A stretch of 64,000 nucleotides of DNA from Laceyella tengchongensis (GTDB lineage Bacteria; Bacillota; Bacilli; Thermoactinomycetales; Thermoactinomycetaceae): positions 1-64,000 of the forward strand of contig NZ_FXTU01000007.1 of NCBI RefSeq assembly GCF_900182735.1, given 5' to 3'. The notes under the pieces were generated by a model that was not told the origin of the DNA, searched no databases, and saw nothing but the letters and a program-made list of their open reading frames with translations. Shown piece by piece: positions 34,776-43,292 of the stretch (its first letter is position 1; every line of letters starts with the position of its first letter). Made by a program: the position numbers and the translations under genes.

Positions 34776-34807
34776 TGGGCGATTCCTCCCTCAGGATTCA
34801 TCCCGTT

Positions 34808-34843
34808 GCATGCGCAGGGGCGCGCATCACGCCCCCTGCATGC
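34808..34843 (-). other. Large imperfect hairpin between rpoB and rpoC
   Basis: The arms 34808-34822 and 34830-34843 (each starting or ending in GCATGC and sharing CAGGGG/CCCCTG-type cores) form an imperfect stem of about 13 bp and a short loop, right after the rpoB stop. No T-tract follows, so it is not a standard terminator. It may adjust the rpoB/rpoC transcript ratio or stability; that is inference. Confidence 0.6.
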
Positions 34844-34848
34844 GACGA

Positions 34849-37800
34849 TCAAGAGTTTGAGTGAGCAGTATCCTCCTCAAGCAGATCAAAACCGAGCTTA
34901 TCACTTGCCGATTCCTCATCCTCATCCAATTCACGCATCTCAATTTCTTGCTCGTCTTCGGAAAGGATTTTCACATCCATACCCAAGCTTTGCAACTCTT
35001 TGATCAATACCTTGAATGATTCAGGCACTCCCGGCTCCGGCACGTTTTCACCTTTGACAATGGACTCGTAGGTTTTTACGCGGCCGACAACGTCGTCTGA
35101 TTTGACCGTGAGAATCTCTTGCAGTGTGTGCGCGGCACCATATGCTTCCAGCGCCCACACCTCCATCTCACCAAATCGTTGTCCACCAAATTGCGCTTTA
35201 CCACCGAGCGGTTGCTGGGTAACCAAGGAGTAAGGACCTGTGGAACGCGCGTGAATTTTGTCATCAACCATGTGCGCCAACTTGATCATGTACATGACCC
35301 CAACGGTGACGCGATTTTCGAACGGCTCTCCCGTGCGTCCATCATAAAGAATCGTTTTGCCGTCTTCATCCAAGCCCGCTTCCTTCAACGTTTCAAACAC
35401 ATCGTTTTCAGTTGCCCCGTCAAAGACAGGCGTAGCCATATGCAGGTTTAGTGCTTTGGCCGCCATGCCCAAGTGAACCTCAAGCACCTGACCGATATTC
35501 ATCCGCGACGGAACGCCCAGCGGGTTCAAGACAACTTGAACTGGCGTACCATCTGGCAAAAACGGCATGTCCTCTTCAGGCATGATCCGGGCGATAACCC
35601 CTTTGTTACCGTGGCGTCCAGCCATTTTGTCCCCTTCGGAGATTTTCCGTTTCTGCGCGATGTAGACGCGCACCAATTGATTCACACCTGGCGGCAACTC
35701 ATCGCCGTTTTCACGGGTGAAGACTTTCACGTCTACGACGATTCCGTCTTGACCGTGTGGCACGCGGAGTGACGTGTCGCGAACTTCCCGTGCTTTCTCA
35801 CCGAAGATCGCGTGCAACAGCCGTTCTTCCGCGGTCAGTTCGGTCACCCCTTTTGGCGTCACCTTCCCGACCAGGATGTCTCCCGGCTTGATCTCTGCAC
35901 CGACACGAATAATTCCGCGCTCATCGAGGTTTTTGAGGGCATCTTCACCCACATTTGGAATGTCGCGGGTAATTTCTTCCGGTCCCAGCTTGGTGTCTCT
36001 CGCTTCACTTTCCAACTTCTCAATGTGAATCGAGGTATAGACATCTTCCTTCACCAATTTCTCGCTCAGCAAAATGGCATCCTCGTAGTTGTAACCTTCC
36101 CAAGTCATGAAGGCCACCACAACGTTGCGTCCCAATGCCATTTCCCCTTGCTCGGTGGATGGGCCATCCGCTAGGACGTCGCCCACTTTTACTTTTTCCC
36201 CCGTGCGGACAACTGGCCGTTGGTTGATGCAAGTGCCTTGGTTGGAACGAGAGAACTTGGTGAGCTTGTATTTGTCAATGTCTCCTTCAATCAGGCGACC
36301 GTCAATTTCTTGCTCTTGCCGTACCCAAATTTCGTCTGCGGACACACGGACAACCGTACCCGGCCGTTTCGCACGAACCATCACGCCAGAGTCACGGGCA
36401 GCCACGTGTTCCATACCCGTTCCGATGAACGGCGCCTCTGGTCTTAACAACGGCACCGCTTGCCGCTGCATGTTCGAACCCATCAGCGCGCGGTTGGAGT
36501 CGTCGTTTTCCAAGAAGGGGATGCATGCCGTAGCCACGGACACAACCTGTTTAGGCGAAACGTCCATATAATCCACCCGGTCGCGGGGGACGTTGATAAT
36601 CTCCGAACGATGGCGGACCGTCACCATATCATCGGCGAAGGTGTTGTCTTCATTTAGTGGTGCGTTAGCCTGCGCCACATAGTAGTTGTCCTCTTCATCC
36701 GCCGTGAGGAAATCAATCCGATCCGTCACCTGACCCGTGTCGGGATCGACGTGACGATAGGGGGTTTCGATAAAGCCATACTCATTGACACGCGCAAATG
36801 TCGACAAGGAGTTGATCAAACCGATGTTCGGACCCTCAGGAGTTTCGATCGGACACATCCGACCATAGTGTGAGTGGTGAACGTCACGCACTTCAAACCC
36901 TGCGCGCTCCCGGGTCAAACCACCAGGACCAAGCGCCGACAGACGGCGTTTGTGAGTTAGCTCAGCCAACGGGTTGGTTTGGTCCATGAACTGAGACAAC
37001 TGGCTACTACCGAAAAACTCTTTAATTGCCGCGATGACCGGACGAATATTGATCAACGCTTGCGGTGTGATCGCGTTGGCGTCTTGAATCGACATCCGTT
37101 CGCGCACTACCCGCTCCATCCGCGACAAACCGATGCGGAACTGGTTTTGCAACAGCTCCCCTACAGAACGCAGGCGCCGATTGCCCAAATGGTCGATATC
37201 ATCCGTGCTTCCCACTCCGTACAGCAAATTGACGAAATAGCTGATCGAAGCGATGATGTCAGACGGGGTAATATGTTTGATCTCATCAGATACTTCTGCA
37301 TTGGAGATCACTTTGGTCACTTTGCTCTCGTCATTGGGCGCAAAGATGTGCACAGCTTGCAACGAGATCGGCCCATCATCGGGAACGCCTCCACGCACTT
37401 TGTGCTCCTTGCGGCCAAATGCCTTCTCGCCTGTCAGATACGGAAGGAGTTTGTCTAGGACGCGGCGTTCCAGCACCGTCCCTGTTTCCGCCAAGATCTC
37501 ACCTGTTTCCGGATTCACGACAGGCTCAGCCAGCTTCTGATTGAGCAAACGATTTTTGATGTGCAGTTTTTTATTGATTTTATAACGTCCCACAGCGGCC
37601 AAATCATAACGCTTCGGATCAAAGAACCGGGCGTATAAGAGGCTGCGAGCGTTTTCCGCTGTTGGCGGTTCGCCTGGACGCAAACGTTCGTAGATTTCAA
37701 TCAGTGCTTTTTCAGTGTTTCCTGTGTTGTCTTTGTCTAGGGTGTTACGAATGTATTCGTCATCCCCTAGCAAGTCAATGATTTCCGCATCGCTACTAAA

Positions 37801-38397
37801 GCCGAGCGCGCGTAACAGAACCGTCACAGGAATCTTGCGCGTGCGGTCGATGCGAACATATATAATATCTTTGGCGTCGGTTTCAAACTCCAGCCACGCA
37901 CCGCGGTTTGGGATCACCGTCGCCGTGTAAGTTGTTTTCCCGTTCTTGTCCGCTTTCGTGTTATAATACACACTAGGTGAACGCACCAACTGGCTGACGA
38001 TTACGCGTTCTGCGCCATTGATGATAAAGGTACCCGTTTCGGTCATGAGCGGGAAGTCGCCCATAAAGACTTCTTGCTCTTTTACTTCGCCCGTCTCTTT
38101 GTTGATGAGGCGCACTTTGACACGAAGCGGTGCGGCATAGGTCACCTGATGATCTTTCGCCTCTTCAACGGTGTATTTTGGTTCACCCAGGCTATAGTCG
38201 ATAAACTCAAGTACAAGGTTACCGGTAAAATCCTCGATTGGCGAAATATCGCGGAACATTTCACGCAAACCAACATCAAGGAACCAGTCATAAGACTTTT
38301 GCTGAATCTCAATCAGATTCGGCAGCTCGAGAACCTCATTAATGCGAGCATAGCTACGACGTTGCCGACGACCACATGGGATCATTTTACCAGCCAA
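34849..38397 (-). CDS. rpoB: RNA polymerase beta subunit (TTG start)
   Basis: A 1182-residue beta subunit. The rifampicin region reads 'FFGSSQLSQFMDQTNPLAELTHKRRLSALGPGGL' with the drug-sensitive residues intact. Further core blocks are 'HYGRMCPIETPEGPNIGLI' and 'GDKMAGRHGNKGVI'. The start is TTG at 38397 with GGGGAG upstream; B. subtilis rpoB also starts with TTG. The C-terminus is acidic. It leads the rpoB-rpoC unit. Confidence 0.98.
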   Translation of the reverse strand: MAGKMIPCGRRQRRSYARINEVLELPNLIEIQQKSYDWFLDVGLREMFRDISPIEDFTGNLVLEFIDYSLGEPKYTVEEAKDHQVTYAAPLRVKVRLINKETGEVKEQEVFMGDFPLMTETGTFIINGAERVIVSQLVRSPSVYYNTKADKNGKTTYTATVIPNRGAWLEFETDAKDIIYVRIDRTRKIPVTVLLRALGFSSDAEIIDLLGDDEYIRNTLDKDNTGNTEKALIEIYERLRPGEPPTAENARSLLYARFFDPKRYDLAAVGRYKINKKLHIKNRLLNQKLAEPVVNPETGEILAETGTVLERRVLDKLLPYLTGEKAFGRKEHKVRGGVPDDGPISLQAVHIFAPNDESKVTKVISNAEVSDEIKHITPSDIIASISYFVNLLYGVGSTDDIDHLGNRRLRSVGELLQNQFRIGLSRMERVVRERMSIQDANAITPQALINIRPVIAAIKEFFGSSQLSQFMDQTNPLAELTHKRRLSALGPGGLTRERAGFEVRDVHHSHYGRMCPIETPEGPNIGLINSLSTFARVNEYGFIETPYRHVDPDTGQVTDRIDFLTADEEDNYYVAQANAPLNEDNTFADDMVTVRHRSEIINVPRDRVDYMDVSPKQVVSVATACIPFLENDDSNRALMGSNMQRQAVPLLRPEAPFIGTGMEHVAARDSGVMVRAKRPGTVVRVSADEIWVRQEQEIDGRLIEGDIDKYKLTKFSRSNQGTCINQRPVVRTGEKVKVGDVLADGPSTEQGEMALGRNVVVAFMTWEGYNYEDAILLSEKLVKEDVYTSIHIEKLESEARDTKLGPEEITRDIPNVGEDALKNLDERGIIRVGAEIKPGDILVGKVTPKGVTELTAEERLLHAIFGEKAREVRDTSLRVPHGQDGIVVDVKVFTRENGDELPPGVNQLVRVYIAQKRKISEGDKMAGRHGNKGVIARIMPEEDMPFLPDGTPVQVVLNPLGVPSRMNIGQVLEVHLGMAAKALNLHMATPVFDGATENDVFETLKEAGLDEDGKTILYDGRTGEPFENRVTVGVMYMIKLAHMVDDKIHARSTGPYSLVTQQPLGGKAQFGGQRFGEMEVWALEAYGAAHTLQEILTVKSDDVVGRVKTYESIVKGENVPEPGVPESFKVLIKELQSLGMDVKILSEDEQEIEMRELDEDEESASDKLGFDLLEEDTAHSNS

Positions 38398-38545
38398 ACA
38401 AACTCCCCCCTCGCATCCAGTCGAAAGCCGCTCAATATTAAGCGACTAATCACGGTAAAAAAAGAAAATGAGTGAATACGCAACCTCATTTTACCTAGAA
38501 GCAGTCTATTTACCTATTTTATCCAGCCCAATATGTGATTAAACA

Positions 38546-38580
38546 GGCTGGTTGGCCACACATACCAAAAAAAACCAGCC
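38546..38580 (-). other. Inverted repeat between ybxB and rpoB
   Basis: GGCTGGTT (38546-38553) and AACCAGCC (38573-38580) form a perfect 8-bp stem with a 19-base T-rich loop on the minus strand. No T-tract follows, so termination of ybxB here is possible but not convincing. I could not find a good promoter for rpoB in the remaining 150 bases. Confidence 0.4.
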
Positions 38581-38634
38581 TCAAATGTTGAGACTTTCTG
38601 CAATTTAAAACACTATCACAAGCGGATACCGAAG

Positions 38635-39237
38635 TCAATGCCCTTGTGCGCAAATAATCCAATACCCTTTCTTTTGCTCAACCACTTCCACATCTTGAAA
38701 ATATGATGCCAACTCTTTTTTTGCAGAAGCAGCACCTTGTTGTTTGCGAATCACAATCCATAGTGATCCATCAGGAACCAACGCGTCAGCCGCTTCGCGA
38801 AACAAACGATAAATCGTCTCTTTTCCAGTGCGGATCGGCGGATTGAACAAAATGCAGTCGAACTGTTGGCCGTGAATCGCTGAAAAGCCATCGCTTTTCA
38901 AGACTTGCACCATGCCATCTACGCGATTTCTCCGCGTGTTTTGTTCAGCGAGCTTGACCGCCCGTTCATTCACATCAACCATGACCACTGTGGTCTGGGG
39001 TACCGCTTTGGCGATAGCAATCCCTATCGCTCCATAACCGCAACCAAGATCTAGCACACGGGAACCCGGTTCAATCTGCGCTGTCTCCACCAGAAGTCGA
39101 CTACCATAGTCAACCCCTTTTTTGGAAAAAACGCCGGCGTCTGTATGAAAACGCAAAGAATGTCCGCGCAGTTCGGCCATCACTTCCCGCTCTTCGCTTT
39201 TGGCCAGCGGATTCGCTGAAAAGTAGTGTTCACTCAC
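38635..39237 (-). CDS. ybxB: Class I SAM-dependent methyltransferase (YbxB/RsmC-like)
   Basis: A 200-residue methyltransferase. Motif I 'VLDLGCGYGAIGI' binds S-adenosylmethionine; 'ILFNPPIRTG' (NPPI/R) is the catalytic motif of N2-guanine RNA methyltransferases such as RsmC/RsmD. The likely substrate is rRNA, but the exact position is unknown. The GTG at 39237 follows AAGGAGTT and yields 'MSEHYFSANP', like the B. subtilis YbxB N-terminus. It lies between rplL and rpoB, its usual place. Confidence 0.9.
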   Translation of the reverse strand: MSEHYFSANPLAKSEEREVMAELRGHSLRFHTDAGVFSKKGVDYGSRLLVETAQIEPGSRVLDLGCGYGAIGIAIAKAVPQTTVVMVDVNERAVKLAEQNTRRNRVDGMVQVLKSDGFSAIHGQQFDCILFNPPIRTGKETIYRLFREAADALVPDGSLWIVIRKQQGAASAKKELASYFQDVEVVEQKKGYWIICAQGH

Positions 39238-39384
39238 GGTACATAACTCCTTCCACAGCATTACCCGGTCATGCGTTTATGTTAATGCAAGGCAAAATCC
39301 AACTCATCTGTCTGTCACTGCAAGGGAGAGCTACGCAGAGCCAAAGGAGCATTGCCTCCCTAGCCTGCACAAAACCACCCTTAC

Positions 39385-39419
39385 AATAAAAGAGACCCGC
39401 CGACCGACGACGGCGGGTC
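39385..39419 (-). terminator. Terminator after rplL
   Basis: On the minus strand GACCCGCCG and CGGCGGGTC (perfect 9-bp stem, 8-base loop) followed by TCTTTTATT, 19 bases after the rplL stop. Confidence 0.88.
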
Positions 39420-39437
39420 CGGCCGGAGTCAAGCTTA

Positions 39438-39803
39438 TTACTTGATTTCCACAGATGCACCGGCTTCTTCGAGTTCTGCTTTGATTTTTTCTGCTTCTTC
39501 TTTGGATACGCCTTCTTTGATTGGAGCAGGAGTTCCGTCAACCAGCGCTTTTGCTTCTTTCAGGCCCAGGCCAGTGATGCCACGAACCACTTTGATAACG
39601 TTGATTTTGGAGCTACCAGCGCTTGCCAGGATTACATCGAATTCGGTTTTCTCTTCAGCAGCTTCTCCGCCACCTACTGCGTTACCCATTACAACCGGAG
39701 CCGCAGCAGTTACGCCGAATTCTTCTTCAATTGCTTTTACCAAGTCGTTCAGTTCGAGAACGCTCATACCTTTAATCGCTTCAATGATTTGTTCTTTCGT
39801 CAT
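39438..39803 (-). CDS. rplL: Ribosomal protein L7/L12
   Basis: A 121-residue bL12 with the N-terminal dimer domain ('MTKEQIIEAIKGMSVLELNDLVKAIEEEFGV'), an Ala/Gly-rich hinge at about 33-52, and the C-terminal factor-binding domain ('VIKVVRGITGLGLKEAKALVDG'). It forms the stalk with L10. GGAGG precedes the ATG. Transcribed with rplJ from the promoter at 40558-40586. Confidence 0.98.
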   Translation of the reverse strand: MTKEQIIEAIKGMSVLELNDLVKAIEEEFGVTAAAPVVMGNAVGGGEAAEEKTEFDVILASAGSSKINVIKVVRGITGLGLKEAKALVDGTPAPIKEGVSKEEAEKIKAELEEAGASVEIK

Positions 39804-39870
39804 GAAAGGAAACCTCCCTATATACAGATCTAGTTATTTTTCAAATGCCGTTCGGCTTACTCAAGCCGCA

Positions 39871-40383
39871 TTACGCTTCTTGTGCTTCGCCAGCTTCTCC
39901 GTCTTTGTCAGCAACTGCTTTAACAGCAAGCGCGAAGTTGCGCATCGGCGCTTGCAGCACGCTGAGAAGCATGGACAAGAGGCCTTCGCGGTTTGGCAGC
40001 TCAGCCAGCGCCTTAATCTCATCAAGGCTTACTGCTCTGCCTTCTACGATACCGCCCTTGATTTCCAGCTCTTTGTTGTTCTTCGCAAACTTGTGAAGCA
40101 CTTTAGCTGGAGCAACGACATCCTCATAGCTGAAAGCAACTGCGGATGGGCCGGTCAGGTGCTGGTTCAAATCTTCCATTCCCACTTGCTCAGCAGCACG
40201 GCGGGTCAAGGTGTTTTTCAAAACCTGCATCTCTACGCCAGCTTCACGCAACTCTTTACGCAGCTCGTTCATTTGTTTAACGTTCAAACCGCGATAGTCA
40301 GCTACGATGGTTGTTTTACTGCGGGTCAGTTTATCCGCGATTTCTTTAACAATTACTTTTTTCTGCTCGATTGCTTTGGACAT
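39871..40383 (-). CDS. rplJ: Ribosomal protein L10
   Basis: A 170-residue uL10, the stalk base ('MSKAIEQKKVIVKEIADKLTRSKTTIVADYRGL', 'FSYEDVVAPAKVLHKFAK', C-terminal helix for L12 dimers). The ATG at 40383 follows GAGGAGGT; the frame continues three codons upstream. An L10 leader with attenuator lies directly upstream, so L10(L12)4 autoregulation is expected. Confidence 0.97.
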   Translation of the reverse strand: MSKAIEQKKVIVKEIADKLTRSKTTIVADYRGLNVKQMNELRKELREAGVEMQVLKNTLTRRAAEQVGMEDLNQHLTGPSAVAFSYEDVVAPAKVLHKFAKNNKELEIKGGIVEGRAVSLDEIKALAELPNREGLLSMLLSVLQAPMRNFALAVKAVADKDGEAGEAQEA

Positions 40384-40419
40384 GCGGTACACCTCCTCAT
40401 CAGGAGTTTTTGAAGAAAT

Positions 40420-40540
40420 AAGAAAAAGCCTCCGCAGGCAGTCGAAGGCTAGGCTTTGTCAAAGACAACAGCGCAAGCTCCTCGGCAGGATATTAAGCGG
40501 ATCAATCCGCACCTACTGTCTACGGTAGCTTCTTATTCGA
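40420..40540 (-). ncRNA. Ribosomal protein L10 leader RNA
   Basis: On the minus strand the leader contains TACCGTAGACAGTAGGTGC and TTAATATCCTGCCGAGG, the conserved L10 leader blocks known from Bacillus that mimic the L10 binding site of 23S rRNA. It ends in a hairpin GCCTTCGACTGCC...GGAGGC followed by TTTTTCTTATTT (near 40420-40450), a transcription attenuator. Excess L10-L12 complex is expected to reduce rplJ-rplL expression. Confidence 0.9.
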
Positions 40541-40557
40541 TTTTAAACAGCGATTAC

Positions 40558-40586
40558 ATGTTACCCAACCTCGCTGCAAAAGTCAA
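40558..40586 (-). promoter_or_regulatory. rplJ-rplL promoter (sigma-A)
   Basis: On the minus strand TTGACT (40581-40586), 17 bases, TAACAT (40558-40563). It begins just after the rplA stop and would start transcription at the 5' end of the L10 leader. Confidence 0.75.
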
Positions 40587-40592
40587 GCGTTA

Positions 40593-41291
40593 TTAGCGAC
40601 CGGACAAACGTTGCGCGTTTACGGCTACACCAGGACCCATGGTGGAAGAAACGGTAACGCTCTTCATGTAGGTGCCTTTTGCAGCAGCCGGTTTTGCTTT
40701 CACCAACGCTTCAGCAAGTGCAAGTAAGTTTTCTTCCAGTTTCTCAACCGGGAAGGAAACTTTACCAATTGCGGCATGCACGTTGCCGGCCTTATCAGCA
40801 CGGTACTCAATTTTACCCGCTTTGATCTCGTTTACGGCTTTGGCTACTTCAAAAGTAACCGTACCCGTTTTCGGGTTTGGCATGAGGCCTTTCGGACCGA
40901 GAGTCCGTCCCAGACGGCCCACTTGACCCATCATGTCAGGAGTGGCCACAACAACGTCAAATTCGAACCAACCTTGGGCCACTTTGTTGATGAGGTCCTC
41001 ATCTCCTACGAAATCCGCACCAGCGGCTTCCGCCTCTTTTGCCTTTTCACCTTTCGCGAATACGAGAACGCGTTTGGTTTTCCCCGTGCCGTGAGGAAGC
41101 ACAACAGCACCTCTCACTTGTTGATCTGCCTTCTTGGTGTCAATACCCAAGCGGAAAGCAGCTTCCACGGTTTCATCAAATTTAGCGACAGAAATTTCTT
41201 TCACGAGCGCCAATGCTTCTTTGGGCTCATAAACTTTGTCACGATCAACTTTTTTGATCGCTTCCATGTACTTTTTACCATGTTTTGCCAC
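40593..41291 (-). CDS. rplA: Ribosomal protein L1 (GTG start)
   Basis: A 232-residue uL1, the mobile E-site stalk protein and often a translational repressor of its own operon ('GIDTKKADQQVRGAVVLPHGTGKTKRVLVFAKG', 'RLGRTLGPKGLMPNPKTGTVT'). The GTG at 41291 follows AAAGGAGGAA and gives exactly the B. subtilis length. An upstream frame to 41336 is rejected. Confidence 0.97.
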   Translation of the reverse strand: MAKHGKKYMEAIKKVDRDKVYEPKEALALVKEISVAKFDETVEAAFRLGIDTKKADQQVRGAVVLPHGTGKTKRVLVFAKGEKAKEAEAAGADFVGDEDLINKVAQGWFEFDVVVATPDMMGQVGRLGRTLGPKGLMPNPKTGTVTFEVAKAVNEIKAGKIEYRADKAGNVHAAIGKVSFPVEKLEENLLALAEALVKAKPAAAKGTYMKSVTVSSTMGPGVAVNAQRLSGR

Positions 41292-41334
41292 CGACAGTTC
41301 CTCCTTTCGTGGTCGTAGCGGAAGATCCTCCCAC

Positions 41335-41370
41335 AAGCCTCACTCTACTCGTGGCAGAGTAGGCAGGCTT
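41335..41370 (-). promoter_or_regulatory. Hairpin between rplK and rplA
   Basis: Two stem segments, AAGCCT/AGGCTT and TACTC/GAGTA, with an asymmetric internal loop and a 6-base loop TGCCAC. The rplK-rplA gap is where L1 binds its own mRNA in several bacteria; a similar role is plausible but untested. No T-tract. Confidence 0.4.
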
Positions 41371-41374
41371 TCTA

Positions 41375-41800
41375 TTAGTCTTCGATTACGATGCCCATGC
41401 TACGCGCGGTTCCTTCGATCATGCGCATAGCCGCTTCCACGCTTGCAGCGTTTAAGTCGGGCATTTTCAACTCGGCGATCTCACGCACTTTGTCGCGTTT
41501 CACGGTCGCCACTTTCTTTTTGTTCGGTTCACCGGAACCGGACTCAATCCCGGCTGCTTTTTTCAGAAGTACAGCAGCTGGCGGGGTTTTAGTGATGAAG
41601 GTAAAAGAACGGTCTTCAAAAACCGTGATTTCTACCGGAATAATCAAACCGGCTTGATCAGCAGTGCGGGCATTGAACTCTTTACAGAATCCCATGATGT
41701 TCACACCAGCTTGACCGAGCGCCGGACCTACTGGCGGTGCTGGATTAGCTTTACCAGCGGGAATTTGCAGCTTGACCACTTTAATCACTTTTTTGGCCAC
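41375..41800 (-). CDS. rplK: Ribosomal protein L11 (GTG start)
   Basis: A 141-residue uL11 of the GTPase-associated centre ('KLQIPAGKANPAPPVGPALGQAGVNIMGFCKEFNA', including the Pro-rich thiostrepton-contact segment). The GTG at 41800 follows AAGGAGGT and gives the B. subtilis length; the frame is open to 41809. A structured leader precedes it. Confidence 0.97.
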   Translation of the reverse strand: MAKKVIKVVKLQIPAGKANPAPPVGPALGQAGVNIMGFCKEFNARTADQAGLIIPVEITVFEDRSFTFITKTPPAAVLLKKAAGIESGSGEPNKKKVATVKRDKVREIAELKMPDLNAASVEAAMRMIEGTARSMGIVIED

Positions 41801-41839
41801 GCTAACCAACCTCCTTCAAACATGTGGTTTTCTCGGGTA

Positions 41840-41910
41840 TTACCCTCCCACGGAAAGGCAAGCTCCCTCTTCTTCTAACGGGCTTGCGCTCGCCCCAAAG
41901 ATGGGGGTAA
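41840..41910 (-). promoter_or_regulatory. Structured leader of rplK
   Basis: Nested inverted repeats: outer TTACCC/GGGTAA (41840-41845 and 41905-41910) and inner GCAAGC/GCTTGC (41858-41863 and 41882-41887). They lie between nusG and rplK, 40 bases before the start of L11. No T-tract follows. This may be an L1/L11 autoregulatory leader; I do not recognise a known family. Confidence 0.45.
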
Positions 41911-41963
41911 CAAACAAAAATACTTTATCACAACATGGCACAAAACAAAAGTTCTTTGCCAGA

Positions 41964-42497
41964 TTAAATTTTTTCCACTTGGAAGAAGTCCAATTCTATA
42001 GGCGTTTCACGGCCAAACATATTGACCATGACTTTGAGTTTCGAACGGTTCATGTCGATCTCTTCGATCCGGCCGACAAAATTGGCGAAAGGCCCTTCTT
42101 TCACCTTTACTGTCTCAGCAACTTCAAAGTCGACGGTAGCTTTGGACTCATCCATACCCATTTGGCGCAGAATCGCGACAACCTCATCCGGCAAAAGGGG
42201 GGTTGGTTTTGAACCCGCCCCTGATGAACCGACGAAACCGGTTACCCCAGGCGTGTTCCGCACGACATACCACGAGTCATCGGTCATGATCATCTCTACC
42301 AGCACATAACCCGGAAAGACCTTACGCATGACGGATTTTTTCTTGCCGTCCTTATGCTCGATCTCCTCTTCCATCGGAACGAGGACACGAAAAATTTTGT
42401 CCTGCATATCCATCGAGTGAACCCGCTTTTCCAGGTTGGTTTTCACCTTGTTCTCGTAGCCAGAATACGTGTGAACCACATACCAATTCTTTTCCAT
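41964..42497 (-). CDS. nusG: Transcription termination/antitermination factor NusG
   Basis: A 177-residue NusG. The N-terminal NGN domain is 'KNWYVVHTYSGYENKVKTNLEKRV...FPGYVLVEM' and the C-terminal KOW domain is 'VKEGPFANFVGRIEEIDMNRSKLKVMVNMFGRETP'. It binds RNA polymerase and affects pausing and termination. The ribosome binding site is not clear: a G-rich run is 18-24 bases upstream, and GTG at 42503 is an alternative start. Follows secE. Confidence 0.96.
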   Translation of the reverse strand: MEKNWYVVHTYSGYENKVKTNLEKRVHSMDMQDKIFRVLVPMEEEIEHKDGKKKSVMRKVFPGYVLVEMIMTDDSWYVVRNTPGVTGFVGSSGAGSKPTPLLPDEVVAILRQMGMDESKATVDFEVAETVKVKEGPFANFVGRIEEIDMNRSKLKVMVNMFGRETPIELDFFQVEKI

Positions 42498-42544
42498 GCT
42501 CACCAGGGCCTAAAGCCCTGTACCCCCCTTATGATTCATTCCAC

Positions 42545-42772
42545 CTATTTCGTGATCATGCGAACCAATTGCAAGATCCCTTGATCGACAATGAAGAAAA
42601 AGAGCGCCAAAACCAGCACTGTCAAGACGACAACCATTGTGTAGTTCACCATCTCTTGCCGGTTTGGCCAGCGCACTTTTTTCAACTCTTGGACGCTACC
42701 ACGGAAGAAGCCAGACGTGCCTGAAACACTTTTCTTGATTCCGCGTCCGATGTTTGCGAGAAAAGCTGCCAT
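42545..42772 (-). CDS. secE: Preprotein translocase subunit SecE
   Basis: A 75-residue SecE with an amphipathic helix ('SVQELKKVRWPNRQEMVNYT') and one C-terminal transmembrane segment ('MVVVLTVLVLALFFFIVDQGI'), the Gram-positive form. It clamps SecY. The ATG at 42772 follows GGGGGTG. Order rpmG-secE-nusG as in Bacillus. Confidence 0.95.
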   Translation of the reverse strand: MAAFLANIGRGIKKSVSGTSGFFRGSVQELKKVRWPNRQEMVNYTMVVVLTVLVLALFFFIVDQGILQLVRMITK

Positions 42773-42816
42773 GGCTGTCACCCCCATCTTGATATCAAGC
42801 GTTCAAACCCAGCCGC

Positions 42817-42966
42817 TTATTTCGTTTCGCGATGTGCTGTATGCGCATTGCAACGCGGACAAAACTTCTTCAGCTCCATGCGATCTGGATGCTTCCGTTT
42901 GTTTTTGGTCAGCGCGTAGTTGCGTTCACGACATACCGTGCAAGCCAATGTGATATTCACCCGCAT
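42817..42966 (-). CDS. rpmG: Ribosomal protein L33 (zinc form)
   Basis: A 49-residue bL33 read from the ATG at 42966, preceded by GAGGAGGT. Four cysteines form two Cys-x2-Cys pairs ('ACTVCRERNYAL' and 'KFCPRCNAHTAHRE'), so this is the zinc-binding (C+) paralogue. It heads the rpmG-secE-nusG unit, driven by the promoter at 43032-43060. Confidence 0.97.
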   Translation of the reverse strand: MRVNITLACTVCRERNYALTKNKRKHPDRMELKKFCPRCNAHTAHRETK

Positions 42967-43231
42967 GCCGACACCTCCTCTATTTGTTAATCACCGTTCG
43001 AGTGGATTTTATTATAGAAAATACCCAAATTACATTAACATACCCCTGACTTCCTGTCAATGTGAAACCCTCTGCCAATTCATTATTGACAAGTTCTACC
43101 CCGTTTCATAACCAACCCTTTCCTCCATTTGGTAAACGAAGGTTTATTTGTCGACAAACAACATTCATCATTCATACCACAACTTTTTATATCCTTAAAA
43201 AAGGAGAATGATGATTTTTGTCGAATTAAAC
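42967..43231. other. Intergenic region between rpmG and sigH
   Basis: Besides the rpmG promoter it contains a perfect 12-base palindrome TTTGTCGACAAA at 43147-43158, roughly 90 bases upstream of the -35. No gene longer than a few codons with a credible ribosome binding site was found. The palindrome could be an operator; nothing more can be said. Confidence 0.5.
43032..43060 (-). promoter_or_regulatory. rpmG-secE-nusG promoter (sigma-A)
   Basis: On the minus strand TTGACA (43055-43060), 17 bases, TAATGT (43032-43037). It lies about 65 bases upstream of the rpmG start. Confidence 0.8.
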
Positions 43232-43258
43232 AAAAAACAGGTGTGATCACCTGTTTTT
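43232..43258 (-). terminator. Terminator after sigH
   Basis: A perfect stem AAAAACAGGTG/CACCTGTTTTT with a 4-base loop, T-rich on both strands. It lies 35 bases after the sigH stop. Confidence 0.88.
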
Positions 43259-43292
43259 AAAGGGCCTGCAACCCATTGATTCCTTTTTTGTT

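Noticed and set aside
43207..43258. Plus-strand GGAG-ATG micro-frame of 10-11 codons running into the sigH terminator
   Set aside because: Too short, no promoter seen, and the hairpin is fully explained as the sigH terminator.
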